From positions 89,935 to 153,934 of the forward strand of contig JAITVK010000033.1 in the NCBI GenBank assembly GCA_031285845.1: DNA of 64,000 nt, in the 5' to 3' direction. Both the position numbers and the translations under genes were made by a program. The notes beneath the pieces were generated by a model. That model had not been told where the DNA came from. It was given only the letters and a program-made list of their open reading frames with translations, and made no database searches. This document shows positions 16,259 to 25,969 of the stretch, piece by piece; position 1 is the first letter of the stretch, and every line of letters begins with the position of its first letter. This DNA comes from Propionibacteriaceae bacterium (GTDB taxonomy: Bacteria; Actinomycetota; Actinomycetes; Propionibacteriales; Propionibacteriaceae).

Positions 16259-17356
16259 CTACGGGGTCGAGGTCAAGCTGGTGTGCAGACTGATCATGCC
16301 CTTGATCGCCTGACTCCACGGATACTTCTCCGCCTGACGGCGGGCGCTGCGGCGCAGGTGGTCGATGCCGCCGCTGACCCGGGTCGCCATCCGGGTGACG
16401 GCGTCGGCGAGAAACACCGGATCTGGGGCGGCCCATTCCGCGCAACTGGAGTCGACCAATTCCCGCGCGCCCCCGCGGTCAGCGGTGACCACCGGGGTAC
16501 CGCAGGCCAGCGCCTCCAACACCGACAACCCGAAGGTCTCCGCTGGACAGACACACAGCGCGATGTCAGCGGCTCGGTAGGCCTCGGCCAGCATCGCCCG
16601 AGAGTCGACATACCCGTGGAAAAAGACCGGTGCGTCGCCGGCGATGGCCCGCAACTCATCCAAATGCGGACCCGTGCCATACAGGTGAAGTTGGACGTCG
16701 ACTCCACGACGATTCAGTTCCACCGCTGTCGCCACCGCCAGATGCGGGCTCTTTTCCCTCGACAGCCGACCAGCGTAGATCAAGCGCAGGCCCGGCGAAC
16801 CCTCACCATGAACGCCTTCTGGGCTGAACTCGTCCAGATCGACGCCGAGCGGCTGAACCACCAAGCGAGCCTGGGTGCTGAGCCATTCTCCGGCACTGTA
16901 GTGAGTGGTGACCACCACCCGATCGTAGACTCGCGCCAGTCGTCGATTCAGCGCATGAATCTGATCAGAGACTTCCACCTCCAAGAACATGCTCGCCATG
17001 TCGTCGAGCCGCTCGTGAGAGAACAGGATCGACGGCACACCGCGTTTCTTGGCCCACAAACCCGCCGCCGTCATCGTCCACTTGTCCGACACTTCGATCG
17101 ACGTCGGTCCGAAGCGCTCCAGCACTTGCCGAACCTTGCGCACATCCACCACCAGACGATAGCCGGACGCTAAAGCCGGCGAACCGATGGTGACGATCGT
17201 TCCGGCCTCACCAATGTCAATCCCGTCCTCGGGGCCGGGAATGATCAACAGCCTGTCGTGCCCTGCCTGAACGTACCCTCTCCCGAGCTTGTCGACCGCT
17301 CGACGCAAACCCCCTGAGGTTGGTCCGACAAAGTTCGCCAATTGTGCGATGCGCAT
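16259..17356 (-). CDS. GT4-family glycosyltransferase
   Basis: 365 residues, cytosolic GT-B fold without membrane segments. The N-terminal GPTSGGLRRAVDKLG loop, RLIYAGRLSREKSPHLAV mid-protein and the nucleotide-sugar signature ETFGLSVLEALACGTPVV match GT4 mannosyl/glucosyl-transferases, including the glycolipid and PIM-type enzymes. Donor and acceptor cannot be inferred. GAAGGAG lies 4 bases before the ATG. It stands alone, 134 bases upstream of the dehydratase gene and 132 bases downstream of pyk. Confidence 0.85.
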   Translation of the reverse strand: MRIAQLANFVGPTSGGLRRAVDKLGRGYVQAGHDRLLIIPGPEDGIDIGEAGTIVTIGSPALASGYRLVVDVRKVRQVLERFGPTSIEVSDKWTMTAAGLWAKKRGVPSILFSHERLDDMASMFLEVEVSDQIHALNRRLARVYDRVVVTTHYSAGEWLSTQARLVVQPLGVDLDEFSPEGVHGEGSPGLRLIYAGRLSREKSPHLAVATAVELNRRGVDVQLHLYGTGPHLDELRAIAGDAPVFFHGYVDSRAMLAEAYRAADIALCVCPAETFGLSVLEALACGTPVVTADRGGARELVDSSCAEWAAPDPVFLADAVTRMATRVSGGIDHLRRSARRQAEKYPWSQAIKGMISLHTSLTSTP

Positions 17357-17488
17357 GATGCTCCTTCCGCCCAGGCCAGTCTAGAACAGCCGCCCCTCTG
17401 TCAGGACTGGCGAGCCCTCAGCGCAAGGTCGGTGTCGTCCACATCGACGAAGGTGACGGTCGCGGTCTTGGCCGAGGCGAAGGGACCG

Positions 17489-18901
17489 TCACTTGGGCGG
17501 GAGAACCTTGTGCACGTAGACAGTGTTCGTCTTCCCGGGAAGCCCCATCGGCGTCCCGTAGATGACGACCACGGATTGGCCGACATCAATCAAGCCCTGA
17601 GACACCAGCACTTGATCCATCTCTTCGATCATCGTCTCGGTGTCGTGGCTGCGTGACACGAAAGTGGTCAAGCCCCAGACCAGCCCCAGCTCCCGTTTCG
17701 TCTTCTCCCGCGGGGTGAAACACAGAATCGGGATACGGGTGCGCAGTCGAGCCAATCGCCGCGCGGTGTCGCCTTTGAGCGAGAACCCGACGATATAGCG
17801 TACGTCCAAGTGTCGGGCGATCTCGGCCGCACCCCAAGTCACCACGCCTGAGGTGGTGTGCGGATCCCATTGGATCTGTTCGATCTCGCCAAAACCGTTC
17901 TCTTCGACCGCGCCGATGATCCGCGCCATGGCAGAGACGGCCTCGACCGGGTACTGTCCCACCGAGGTCTCCCCCGACAGCATGACCGCGTCGGCGCCGT
18001 CCATCACTGCGTGAGCGACATCGGAGGCTTCCGCCCGTGTCGGACGCGGTGCTGAGATCATCGACTCCAACATCTGCGTGGCGACGATGACCGGCTTGGC
18101 CCACGTCCGAGCGGCGTGAATGATGCGCTTCTGCGCCAGCGGCACATCTTCGAAGGGCAGCTCGACTCCCAAATCGCCGCGGGCGACCATGAAAGCGTCG
18201 AAGGCGTCGATGATGGCGTCCAGGTTGTCCAGAGCCTGCGGCTTCTCAATCTTCGCGATGACCGGCACGCGTACGCCCATCTCATCCATGATCGCGTGCA
18301 CCGGGACGATGTCGAGGGCCGATCGGACGAATGACAGAGCGACCATGTCGATCCCCTGCTCCAGACCCCACCGCAGATCCTGCTCGTCCTTGTCGGACAG
18401 AGCCGGCACGCTGACGGCCACCCCGGGCAGGTTGATTCCTTTATGGTCGGAGACCTGACCGCCCGTCACGACCTCGCACTCCACATCGGTGTCCGACACG
18501 GTCTTGGCTTTCAGCGCGATCTTCCCGTCGTCGATCAGCACGTCGTCGCCGGGGGTCACATCGCCAGGCAAACCCGCGAAGGTGGTCGAACAGATCGTCG
18601 CGTCCCCAACCACGTCACGGGTGGTGATCGTGAACCTCGCACCGGCGACCAAGGTGACCGGTCCGTCGCCGAAAGTCCCCAGCCGGATCTTCGGCCCCTG
18701 CAAATCGATGAAGGCGCTGGCACATTTCCCCGTCGCGACACAGGCCGCATGTAGGTTCTCCAGTTCTTGGCGATGGGAGTCGTAATCTGCGTGACTCATG
18801 TTCAAGCGGGCCACATCCATCCCGGCCGTCAGCAGCTGCCCCAAGATCTCGACCGACGAGCAGGCCGGTCCCAGTGTGACGACAATCTTCGCACTACGCA
18901 T
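17489..18901 (-). CDS. pyk: Pyruvate kinase
   Basis: 470 residues, full length. It converts phosphoenolpyruvate and ADP to pyruvate and ATP. Seen are the N-terminal TLGPACSS and ARLNMSHADYD, the DLQGPKIRLG substrate segment, the active-site VIAKIEKPQALDNLDAI with MVARGDLGVE, and the ATQMLESM and MLSGETSVGQYPVEAV motifs. The C-terminal domain ends in a short nucleotide-rich-loop GTPMGLPGKTNTVYVH. Confidence 0.97.
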   Translation of the reverse strand: MRSAKIVVTLGPACSSVEILGQLLTAGMDVARLNMSHADYDSHRQELENLHAACVATGKCASAFIDLQGPKIRLGTFGDGPVTLVAGARFTITTRDVVGDATICSTTFAGLPGDVTPGDDVLIDDGKIALKAKTVSDTDVECEVVTGGQVSDHKGINLPGVAVSVPALSDKDEQDLRWGLEQGIDMVALSFVRSALDIVPVHAIMDEMGVRVPVIAKIEKPQALDNLDAIIDAFDAFMVARGDLGVELPFEDVPLAQKRIIHAARTWAKPVIVATQMLESMISAPRPTRAEASDVAHAVMDGADAVMLSGETSVGQYPVEAVSAMARIIGAVEENGFGEIEQIQWDPHTTSGVVTWGAAEIARHLDVRYIVGFSLKGDTARRLARLRTRIPILCFTPREKTKRELGLVWGLTTFVSRSHDTETMIEEMDQVLVSQGLIDVGQSVVVIYGTPMGLPGKTNTVYVHKVLPPK

Positions 18902-18969
18902 GTGTTCACCCTAGCATCGCCGGATCAAGCCCGTGCTGAGACCGACACGCGACCGTCGAGGTCAACGCC

Positions 18970-19887
18970 TCAGTGTTCGGCGCGCAAAACTTCAAGGGCG
19001 TGCCTCAGATCGGCCGGGTACGAACTGGTGAACTCGACGAACTCGCCGGATCGCGGATGGACGAAGCCCAACTCGACAGCGTGTAGCCACTGTCGGCTCA
19101 AACCGACCTGCTCGGCCAGGCGAGGATCAGCCCCGTACAACACGTCGCCGACACAGGGATGGCGGATCGCCGACATGTGCACCCGAATCTGATGGGTCCG
19201 TCCAGTGTCAATGCGCACCCGAACCAAACTTGCTCCGAACAGGGTCTCGATCACCTCGTAATGGGTCACAGCGTGGCGTCCGTCGCTGGTCACCGCCATC
19301 TTCCACTGCCCCGTGCCGGCGTGACCGATCGGGGCGTCGATCGTGCCGATCGGCGGATTGGGATACCCCTGGACCAGGCAGTAGTAGACCTTGCGCACCT
19401 CATGCTCGGTGAAGGCTCGCTTCAAGCTCACGTACGCCAGATCCGACAACGCCACGACCATCAACCCCGACGTGCCCACATCTAACCGTGAGACAATCCC
19501 CTTGCGCTCAGGTGGACCGTACTCACATAGAGGGAATCCAGCTGCGGCCAGATGCTCCACCACGGACGGGCCCTGCCAACCTAAACTGGGATGGGCGGCC
19601 ACCATCGCAGGTTTGTCGACCACCACCAGGTCGGCGTCGCTATACACCACCACCATGTCGTCGACGACCGCCGGACGGACTTCGACCACCCTCGGCGGCT
19701 CGCTCACCACCTCCAGCATGGATCCGGGGCGCAGGCGGGCGGACTTGGTCACCGCCACTGAGTCGACATAGAGCTGCCCGCGCTCGGCGGCTTGGTCGAC
19801 TGCTGAACGAGACAATCCGAACAGACGGGCAGCGCCCACGTCGGCTCGCAAACCATCCAATCCCTCAGGGACAATGGCGACCGGCAC
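18970..19887 (-). CDS. RluA-family 23S rRNA pseudouridine synthase (RluD-like)
   Basis: 305 residues starting with GTG at 19887, two bases after the lspA stop, whose end supplies GAGG. An N-terminal S4 RNA-binding domain (about residues 18-60) precedes the catalytic domain with the active-site Asp in VSRLDVGTSGLMV and the later TGRTHQIRVH motif. Placement directly behind lspA is standard across actinobacteria and firmicutes. Target uridines (likely the RluD positions) are inference. Confidence 0.94.
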   Translation of the reverse strand: MPVAIVPEGLDGLRADVGAARLFGLSRSAVDQAAERGQLYVDSVAVTKSARLRPGSMLEVVSEPPRVVEVRPAVVDDMVVVYSDADLVVVDKPAMVAAHPSLGWQGPSVVEHLAAAGFPLCEYGPPERKGIVSRLDVGTSGLMVVALSDLAYVSLKRAFTEHEVRKVYYCLVQGYPNPPIGTIDAPIGHAGTGQWKMAVTSDGRHAVTHYEVIETLFGASLVRVRIDTGRTHQIRVHMSAIRHPCVGDVLYGADPRLAEQVGLSRQWLHAVELGFVHPRSGEFVEFTSSYPADLRHALEVLRAEH

Positions 19888-19889
19888 GC

Positions 19890-20420
19890 TTACCTCGTAT
19901 CCTCACTGGCCTTCGGATCGGTCGGCGCGCCATCCAGACCGATTCTGAGAAACACGACGTCGATGATGATCAGCATGGCAGTGGCGGTCAACAGGATGTC
20001 GGCCACATTGAACACTGCGAAATGGCGCAAAGAGAAAAAGTCGATCACATGCCCGCGAAACGGCCCAGGAGCACGGAACACCCGGTCGATGAAATTGCCG
20101 CCCACCCCGGCCAGGCCCAAGCCGACGATGATCGCCCACCACCGCGATCGGACTTTCGGCACGACCCACACGATCACGGCACCCAACACACAGGCGGCCA
20201 GGATCGAGAACCCGACAGTGAATCCGGTGCCCGTGCTGAAAGCCGCCCCCGGGTTGCGCACCAAATCCAGTTGCAGAACCTGGGGAACCACGTCCACCGG
20301 ATGCCCGGGGGTCAACTTGGCCAAAGCGATCGCTTTTGTCACCTGGTCAAGAGCGATCCCCACCACGAACAGGGTGCTGATGAGCGCCACCGACGCCCGA
20401 CCAGACAGTCGACCGCTCAT
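19890..20420 (-). CDS. lspA: Lipoprotein signal peptidase (signal peptidase II)
   Basis: 176 residues with four membrane segments. The two catalytic aspartates are in GNFIDRVFR and FNVADILL, and NPGAAFS is the conserved periplasmic motif. The enzyme removes the signal peptide from diacylglyceryl-prolipoproteins. Its ATG overlaps the stop of the upstream DksA-like gene by ATGA, so the two are co-translated, and the pseudouridine synthase follows after 2 bases. Confidence 0.96.
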   Translation of the reverse strand: MSGRLSGRASVALISTLFVVGIALDQVTKAIALAKLTPGHPVDVVPQVLQLDLVRNPGAAFSTGTGFTVGFSILAACVLGAVIVWVVPKVRSRWWAIIVGLGLAGVGGNFIDRVFRAPGPFRGHVIDFFSLRHFAVFNVADILLTATAMLIIIDVVFLRIGLDGAPTDPKASEDTR

Positions 20421-20842
20421 GAGCGACGTTCAAGCCGCTGCTTGCAGGACACGCACATCGTGGCGCGAGGAAACGCTTGGAGTCGCGCCTTGCCGATCGG
20501 CTTGCCGCAGGACTCGCAGATGCCATAGCGGCCCTCGTCGAACAGTTTGAGAGCCAACTCCGACTGTTCGTACAACTGACGCGCATTGGCGGCCAAGGAC
20601 ACTTCCTGGTCACGCTCGAAATTGGACGACCCGACATCGGCCGGATCCCGCCCGGTCGTGTCCGAACCCTCGGTGAGCAACTGAGCCAAACCTGCTTGAG
20701 CGGCCAGGTACTTCTGCTCGTATTGCGCGACATCATCGCTGAGCTGCTGCCTGACCTCCGCCAACTCCTGCGGCGTCCAGGCTTCTTCACCTTCTGCGAC
20801 CGGAATATCGGGATATGTCTGGGTGTTCACAGTAACTCCCAC
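20417..20842 (-). CDS. TraR/DksA C4-type zinc finger protein
   Basis: 141 residues. A coiled-coil region (about 25-85) precedes the zinc finger CESCGKPIGKARLQ...CVSC near residues 108-132, the TraR/DksA fold that binds the RNA polymerase secondary channel or acts as an RbpA/CarD-independent actinobacterial DksA homologue. The GTG at 20842 is favoured by GAAGGAGG six bases upstream. It leads the operon with lspA. Confidence 0.92.
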   Translation of the reverse strand: MGVTVNTQTYPDIPVAEGEEAWTPQELAEVRQQLSDDVAQYEQKYLAAQAGLAQLLTEGSDTTGRDPADVGSSNFERDQEVSLAANARQLYEQSELALKLFDEGRYGICESCGKPIGKARLQAFPRATMCVSCKQRLERRS

Positions 20843-20869
20843 AAGGAACCTCCTTCTAGCAACCTCATT

Positions 20870-20875
20870 ATCGTA
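20870..20875 (-). promoter_or_regulatory. Probable -10 box of the DksA-like/lspA operon
   Basis: On the minus strand TACGATAAT offers TACGAT or, 3 bases on, GATAAT as -10 box, about 28-33 bases before the GTG and directly before the ribosome site region. No clear -35 box. Confidence 0.45.
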
Positions 20876-20922
20876 GGCATACTGTAGCGGCCTGAGCCGA
20901 AAAGAGGAAGTCCGCCAGCGGC

Positions 20923-22113
20923 TCAGCCCTCAAGCAAAGCGTCCAACCGCGGAGTGGTGCTTGTCGTGTCGGCACTCCACTCACTGGCCGTACGCCCGGG
21001 AGCCTGCAGCAGATCGGGCACCTCGCCCGGCGCGAACTGGGCCGCGTCCAAACGCTCGACCTGATCCTTGAGGTAGGTGGTCATGGTCTGGCGATAGCTG
21101 CGTTCGTAGGTCTTGAGCTTCTCGACCTTGGCGAACAGGACATCACGCTCCGTCTCCAAAGCGCCGAACACTTCCGTGCGCCGCGCGGCGATCTCAGAGT
21201 CGATGGTCGCGGCCCGCTGCTGGGCCTCCTGAACCAGACGCTCGGCGTTCGTCCGCGCGTCGCGATCCATGGTCTCAGCCTTCTCCTGCGCCTCGGTGCT
21301 CAGTTGCGCCGAGGACTCGGTGGCCTTGCGCAGCATCTCCTCGGCGGAGAACTGAGCTTCGGACTTCACCTGAGCCGCATGGGCGTCGGCTTCGGACTTC
21401 ACACGGCTGACATAGGAATCGGCCTGCTCTTTGACGACGCGGACTTCCTCGTCGACGGCTTGCTTGCGCCGGGTAGCCTCTGCCGTCGCTTCTGTGACGA
21501 GGTTGTCGGCCTGCTCGGTGGCCAACTGCACCAGCCGTACGACAGCGGAACTGGCCTCGGGTGAGGTCGTGACGGCGATCGGCATGCCCTGATCGCCCGA
21601 GGATCGAGTCGAGGCCATCATGCGCTCAAGCTGCTCGCGCAGCTGGTGGTTCTCGCCGGTCAACTGCATGACACGATCTTGGGACACCGCGCCCTTCTGG
21701 GCCTCGGCCAACTGGTTGCGCGCCTCACCCAGCTGAGATTTGAGTTGTTCGATCTCACGGGTCTGAGCCTCATTGGGACCAGCCGGAGCGGCCGGAGCCG
21801 GGGCAGGACTGGCCGCGGCCTGAGCCCGAGCCTTGTCCAACTCGCCTTGCAGTCGGGTGATCTGAGCCTTGTAACCGTCGGAATCTTCTCGCGCTCGGGT
21901 CACCTGCTGGCGCAGAGCGGCCAGCTCGCCATCATCGGCTGGCGCCACTTTGCCCTCACTGGATTGGCGCCGCAGGTTCTCGTTCTCCGTCGTCAGTGTC
22001 TGAATGGTCTCTTCGACCTTGTCCACGAAAATATCGACATCCGTGACCTCATAGCCGTTGCGGCGAGACATATGAAACCGTGTCTTGCGCACCTCGTCAA
22101 GAGTCATTGTCAT
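20923..22113 (-). CDS. wag31: Polar growth and division scaffold, DivIVA family (Wag31)
   Basis: 396 residues. The N-terminal DivIVA domain (about 3-60) contains TLDEVRKTRFHMSRRNGYEVTDVD-type sequence with membrane-inserting and curvature-sensing residues, followed by a long coiled coil interrupted by an Ala/Pro linker (about 105-120) and a second, Ala/Glu-rich coil (about 185-345). In actinobacteria Wag31 recruits the cell-wall machinery to the poles. It is the final gene of the division cluster, 127 bases downstream of the YggT gene with its own promoter. The ATG at 22113 follows GAAAGGG by 8 bases. Confidence 0.94.
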   Translation of the reverse strand: MTMTLDEVRKTRFHMSRRNGYEVTDVDIFVDKVEETIQTLTTENENLRRQSSEGKVAPADDGELAALRQQVTRAREDSDGYKAQITRLQGELDKARAQAAASPAPAPAAPAGPNEAQTREIEQLKSQLGEARNQLAEAQKGAVSQDRVMQLTGENHQLREQLERMMASTRSSGDQGMPIAVTTSPEASSAVVRLVQLATEQADNLVTEATAEATRRKQAVDEEVRVVKEQADSYVSRVKSEADAHAAQVKSEAQFSAEEMLRKATESSAQLSTEAQEKAETMDRDARTNAERLVQEAQQRAATIDSEIAARRTEVFGALETERDVLFAKVEKLKTYERSYRQTMTTYLKDQVERLDAAQFAPGEVPDLLQAPGRTASEWSADTTSTTPRLDALLEG

Positions 22114-22158
22114 AGCAGTAGCCCTTTCGTCGCGGCAATCGAATCATTTCCTGAGAAA

Positions 22159-22185
22159 ATCATAAGTAAGGTTAGGCTACCGCAG
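22159..22185 (-). promoter_or_regulatory. wag31 promoter with an iron-box-like (DtxR/IdeR) sequence
   Basis: TATGAT (22159-22164 on the minus strand) is a likely -10 box. Directly upstream, plus-strand 22167-22185 contains AAGGTTAGGCTA and matches the 19-bp DtxR consensus at 14 positions: 8 of 9 in one half-site, the central G, and 5 of 9 in the other. Overlap of the spacer would fit repression, but the second half-site is poor. Confidence 0.35.
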
Positions 22186-22240
22186 CATCAGCAAATGCTC
22201 AATCCGGCGCACCAGCCTTGAGCCCTAGAATACTCCAGCA

Positions 22241-22531
22241 TCAGAAGAACACCCACTGCACGACTTGCACGCAGACCAAAATCACCAAGAAAAGTACGAG
22301 AAAGGCCATGTCAAGCTGGATATTGCCAAGTCTCAACGGTTTGATGAGTTTTCTCAACCACTTCAGTGGAGGGTCGGTCACCGTGTAAATAGTTTCAGCA
22401 ATCACCAGCACAACGCCCTTCGGTGTCCACCGAGGATTGATCACCTGAATCCATGAGAAAACAGCTCGGGCGATGAGGATCCACTCATAGATCGTCAACA
22501 CCCACAACAGCGTCCATCCAATGATGGTCAT
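22241..22531 (-). CDS. YggT family membrane protein
   Basis: 96 residues with two or three hydrophobic helices and the family motif NPRWTPKGVVLVIAETIYTVTDPPLKWLRKL spanning the loop (given here by its key NPRW, TDPPL and RKLI residues at about 33-66). YggT proteins lie between sepF and divIVA in most gram-positive bacteria and are membrane proteins of unclear function linked to division or osmotic stress. 12 bases separate it from sepF, so it is in that operon. Confidence 0.92.
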   Translation of the reverse strand: MTIIGWTLLWVLTIYEWILIARAVFSWIQVINPRWTPKGVVLVIAETIYTVTDPPLKWLRKLIKPLRLGNIQLDMAFLVLFLVILVCVQVVQWVFF

Positions 22532-22543
22532 GCTCGGGCTCTA

Positions 22544-23071
22544 CTAATCGTGGATCTGGTGAGTCTCAGCCAACTGATTCTTGTCAGTCTGAGACAGATG
22601 GACGGTCGACGGGATGAGAATGAACACGCGCGACGTGATCTTCTCCAACTTGCCGTCGGTCACAAACGCCATCCCCGAGACGAAGTCAATCAGCTTCTGC
22701 GCCTGTTTCTCGTCAGTGGTCGTGAGATTGAGGATGACCGGGATGCCCTCTTTGAAGCTTTCTCCGATGCCAGCAGCCTCCGAGAAAGCGTACGGACGCA
22801 CATGCAGAATCTCGCTCATCGACACCGCGCGGGCCGGAGTTCGCCGTCGCTGCTCCAACGAGGTCACTGCGGCCGGAGCTGGCGTCGTGGTCGGGTTGGC
22901 CTGATGAACGACGCGCGGACGCGGTTGAGCGTGGGTCGGCTTGGCCAGTTCCATGTCCACCACGTCGGTCTGCTCCTCACCGTCGGTGAACTCCGCCTCA
23001 AAGTCGTCATCGTCTGCCTTCGCGCTCGGACCGAGAATGAAGGCCGCTACCCGATGCAAGCGATCTGCCAT
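22544..23071 (-). CDS. sepF: Cell division protein SepF
   Basis: 175 residues. N-terminal membrane-binding helix (MADRLHRVAAFIL), an acidic/Pro-rich linker (about 20-80) and the C-terminal SepF domain with LHVRPYAFSEAAGIGESFKEG and DFVSGMAFVTDGKLEKI. SepF tethers FtsZ to the membrane, an essential job here since no ftsA is present. GAGGAG lies 5 bases before the ATG. Confidence 0.95.
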   Translation of the reverse strand: MADRLHRVAAFILGPSAKADDDDFEAEFTDGEEQTDVVDMELAKPTHAQPRPRVVHQANPTTTPAPAAVTSLEQRRRTPARAVSMSEILHVRPYAFSEAAGIGESFKEGIPVILNLTTTDEKQAQKLIDFVSGMAFVTDGKLEKITSRVFILIPSTVHLSQTDKNQLAETHQIHD

Positions 23072-23149
23072 GGGATCTCCTCAAAACTGTCTACTGGCAG
23101 GCTACTCGCACACGACAACCTCTGGGATCGAACACGCCCAGAACCCGGT

Positions 23150-23911
23150 CTATTTCTGCCAAATCACGCCGCAGAGCCGCCCAGTGACGCCCTGGTCACG
23201 CCGATGGGAATAGAACCGCGAATCCTCGAAAGTGCAAGGGTCGACCATCTCGACCGCAGCACCGTGAGCCTCCAACACGGCGCGGGCCCCCGCCCCCAGA
23301 TCGATGGCGTCAGTCCCCCAGCGAGTCTTGGCCACCGTCGCCGGATTGCGATCCCAGGCTGCCTGCGCCATGTCCGCAGGCACCTCATAGCAGGCCCCAC
23401 AGATGTGAGGACCGACCCAAGCGCGCACCCGCGTGGCTCCATGGTCGGCCATCGTCGCCAGCGTGGACTCGATGACACCGGCCAACAAACCGACCCGACC
23501 GGCATGAGCCACCGCAATCACTGAAGCGGCCGGATCGGCCAACACGATCGGAACACAGTCCGCCACCCGGATCACCAGACCGACCCCGCGTTCGGAGGTC
23601 ACCAACGCGTCAGCCTCGGGCCACTGGCGGGTCACCTCCTCGCGAATCGATCCGGCCCGCATGACGGGGCTGTCAGCGCCGATGTCTGCCACAGTCGTGC
23701 CATGAACCTGAGCGCTCACGGCCAGGCGGTCACACCCGATGCTCGTGGCCAAGAACTCATAGTTGCGCGCGAGGTCATCCGGGTCGTCCAGATCCGTACG
23801 TCCAAAGTTCAAGCTGGCGTACGGGCCGCGACTGAAACCGTTGTGGCGGTCGGTGAACGCCCAGCCGACCCCTGTTGGGTCGGTGGGCTGCTCGAAGCGC
23901 CAAAAGCTCAC
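23150..23911 (-). CDS. pgeF: Laccase-domain protein (YlmD/PgeF family)
   Basis: 253 residues starting with GTG in the GTGA overlap with ftsZ. The multicopper-like His/Cys set is seen in [28 protein letters not shown] and [13 protein letters not shown]. The E. coli homologue YfiH (PgeF) edits mis-incorporated Ser in the peptidoglycan precursor, and the B. subtilis one (YlmD) lies in the same ftsZ-downstream position; other members have purine nucleoside activity. Cytosolic. Confidence 0.9.
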   Translation of the reverse strand: MSFWRFEQPTDPTGVGWAFTDRHNGFSRGPYASLNFGRTDLDDPDDLARNYEFLATSIGCDRLAVSAQVHGTTVADIGADSPVMRAGSIREEVTRQWPEADALVTSERGVGLVIRVADCVPIVLADPAASVIAVAHAGRVGLLAGVIESTLATMADHGATRVRAWVGPHICGACYEVPADMAQAAWDRNPATVAKTRWGTDAIDLGAGARAVLEAHGAAVEMVDPCTFEDSRFYSHRRDQGVTGRLCGVIWQK

Positions 23912-25077
23912 TTGAAGAAGTCCGGCAGCTCGATCCCGGACTCGTCTTCGGCGCGGCGTCGGGGACGCAGCACCGACTCTTTGATCGGCGCGTCCACGCC
24001 AGTGGCCTCGCGGGTGGGTGACACTCGGCTGGTCGGATCGAGAATGACCGGCTGCTGCACACCAGGCTCGCTGACCGCTGGACGAGAGAACGCCGGACGC
24101 TCCTGAGCTCGTACGCGCATCCGCTGAGGCAAACCGTCGAATCCGGCCGCGATCACTGTGACGCGGACCTCGTCACCCAAGGCGTCGTCGATCACGGTGC
24201 CCCAAATGATGTTGGCGTCCTCAGCCGCCGACTCTTGAATCAGGTTCGCGGCCGCCGACACCTCATGCAACAGCAGATCCGACCCGGCGGCGATCGACAA
24301 CAACACACCCTTGGCGCCATCGATGCTGGATTCGAGCAGCGGTGACGAGATCGCCATCTCGGCTGCCACCCGTGCCCGGTCTTCCCCACGGGCCGAACCG
24401 ATGCCCATCAAAGCCGAACCCGTGTTCGACATCACGGCTTTGACGTCGGCGAAGTCGACGTTCACCGTTCCCGGAGTCGTGATCAGATCAGAGATGCCGG
24501 CCACGCCTTGCATCAACACTTGGTCGGCCTGTTTGAAGGCGTCCAACATCGACACGCGGGTGTCGGCCATCTCCAACAGCTTGTCATTGGGAATCACGAT
24601 CAGTGTGTCGACCTCGTCACGCAGCGACGTGATGCCATCGTCGGCGCGCTGGGCGCGACTGCGGCCCTCAAAACTGAACGGACGAGTCACCACGCCCACC
24701 GTCAGCGCGCCGAGAGAGCGAGCGATCCTCGCCACGACCGGCGCGGCCCCCGTGCCGGTGCCACCACCCTCGCCTGCGGCGACGAAAACCATGTCGGAGC
24801 CTTTGAGAGCCTCCTCGATGTCTTCAGCGTGGTCCTCGGCCGCTTGTCGACCCTTCTCCGGGTCAGCCCCGGCCCCCAGACCACGAGTGAGATTGCGCCC
24901 GATGTCGAGCTTCACATCGGCGTCAGACATCAAGAGTGCTTGAGCGTCCGTGTTGACGGCGATGAACTCGACGCCGCGCAACTCCTCTTCGATCATGCGA
25001 TTGACCGAGTTCACGCCACCGCCGCCGACTCCCACCACTTTGATCACGGCCAGATAGTTCTGCGATGCATTCGCCAC
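23908..25077 (-). CDS. ftsZ: Cell division protein FtsZ
   Basis: 389 residues from GTG at 25077, which has GAGG 6 bases upstream and gives the N-terminus [16 protein letters not shown] usual in the group; an ATG at 25089 is in frame. The tubulin signature GGGTGTG is at 104-110, the T7 catalytic loop NVDFADV near 215, and the C-terminal FtsZ tail ends with ELPDFFK, the SepF/FtsW-binding motif. Between it and ftsQ lie 130 bases, so ftsZ has its own promoter besides read-through: TAGATT at 25104-25109 (minus strand) is a candidate -10 box. Confidence 0.97.
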   Translation of the reverse strand: MANASQNYLAVIKVVGVGGGGVNSVNRMIEEELRGVEFIAVNTDAQALLMSDADVKLDIGRNLTRGLGAGADPEKGRQAAEDHAEDIEEALKGSDMVFVAAGEGGGTGTGAAPVVARIARSLGALTVGVVTRPFSFEGRSRAQRADDGITSLRDEVDTLIVIPNDKLLEMADTRVSMLDAFKQADQVLMQGVAGISDLITTPGTVNVDFADVKAVMSNTGSALMGIGSARGEDRARVAAEMAISSPLLESSIDGAKGVLLSIAAGSDLLLHEVSAAANLIQESAAEDANIIWGTVIDDALGDEVRVTVIAAGFDGLPQRMRVRAQERPAFSRPAVSEPGVQQPVILDPTSRVSPTREATGVDAPIKESVLRPRRRAEDESGIELPDFFK

Positions 25078-25207
25078 GAGTCGCCTCATCTCACTTCAAA
25101 CTGAATCTACATTCATGCACAGGGTACGAGACCACGTCCTGCACTTCCACCATCGGGCTAACGACTCGCCGTAACCTCAACCTCGGGTTAAGACTTCAGG
25201 CGGCGAA

Positions 25208-25969
25208 CTATCGAGTCGCCGGATGACCAGGGGAACTCACATCATAATGGTTGGCCGCGATCTTGATCAGCCCTTCCATGACCGTGGCCTTCTGCGTGGA
25301 CTGCTCAGCGCTGCCCCAAAACACGTCCGCCCCGTTGTTGAGTCGAATCGTGAACGTGTCAGGAGTGGAGGCGTCCATGGTGGCCATCTGGTCGCGTACC
25401 ACCGTCGGCAGCGCTGCGATGATCGTCGCGGCGTCGGCCATCAGACGAGCCGAGTCCTCGGTGGCTCCGGCAGGCAGATTCACCAACACCAGTCCCGCCG
25501 GAGCGCTGTCCTGCTCCAGGTATCCCACCCCTTCGGCGTCGACCAGGGTGAACCGGCCTGCCGTCGGCGCGGCATAGACCGCGACTCGCTCAGTGATCTG
25601 GACGTGGATGACGCCGTTCAGACCACGATTGATGTCGACGCTGGCCACCGGCGGCAACTGCCTGACCCGATCTTCGGCGGCGCTCACGTCGACTCGCGCC
25701 AGCGGAGTGCCCAATCCTATCTGGGTCGCTTCGGCGACCGCGTCGGGGGACACTTGTGAGGCCCCGGTGACGTCGAAGGAGCGCGCGACGAAGATTCCCG
25801 AGAACCAGATCGCCCAGACGACCACCAGGATCACGACCACAGCGCCGATCAGGCTGGCCAGTCGAATCGCACGACGCCTGCGCTGGAGACGATGACGAGA
25901 CTCAATGAGCGCCGTGGTGTCGGTCAGCGTCGAGCCGGGCGCCCCGGCCGGGTTGTGTCGAGGTGTCAT
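25208..25969 (-). CDS. ftsQ: Cell division protein FtsQ
   Basis: 253 residues: short cytosolic basic N-terminus, one membrane segment (about 38-60), POTRA domain (about 63-132) with the typical FDVTGASQVSPDAVAEAT and a beta domain ending in a QKATVMEGLIKIA segment. FtsQ links early and late divisome proteins with FtsL and FtsB. Its start overlaps the murC stop (ATGA). Confidence 0.93.
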   Translation of the reverse strand: MTPRHNPAGAPGSTLTDTTALIESRHRLQRRRRAIRLASLIGAVVVILVVVWAIWFSGIFVARSFDVTGASQVSPDAVAEATQIGLGTPLARVDVSAAEDRVRQLPPVASVDINRGLNGVIHVQITERVAVYAAPTAGRFTLVDAEGVGYLEQDSAPAGLVLVNLPAGATEDSARLMADAATIIAALPTVVRDQMATMDASTPDTFTIRLNNGADVFWGSAEQSTQKATVMEGLIKIAANHYDVSSPGHPATR

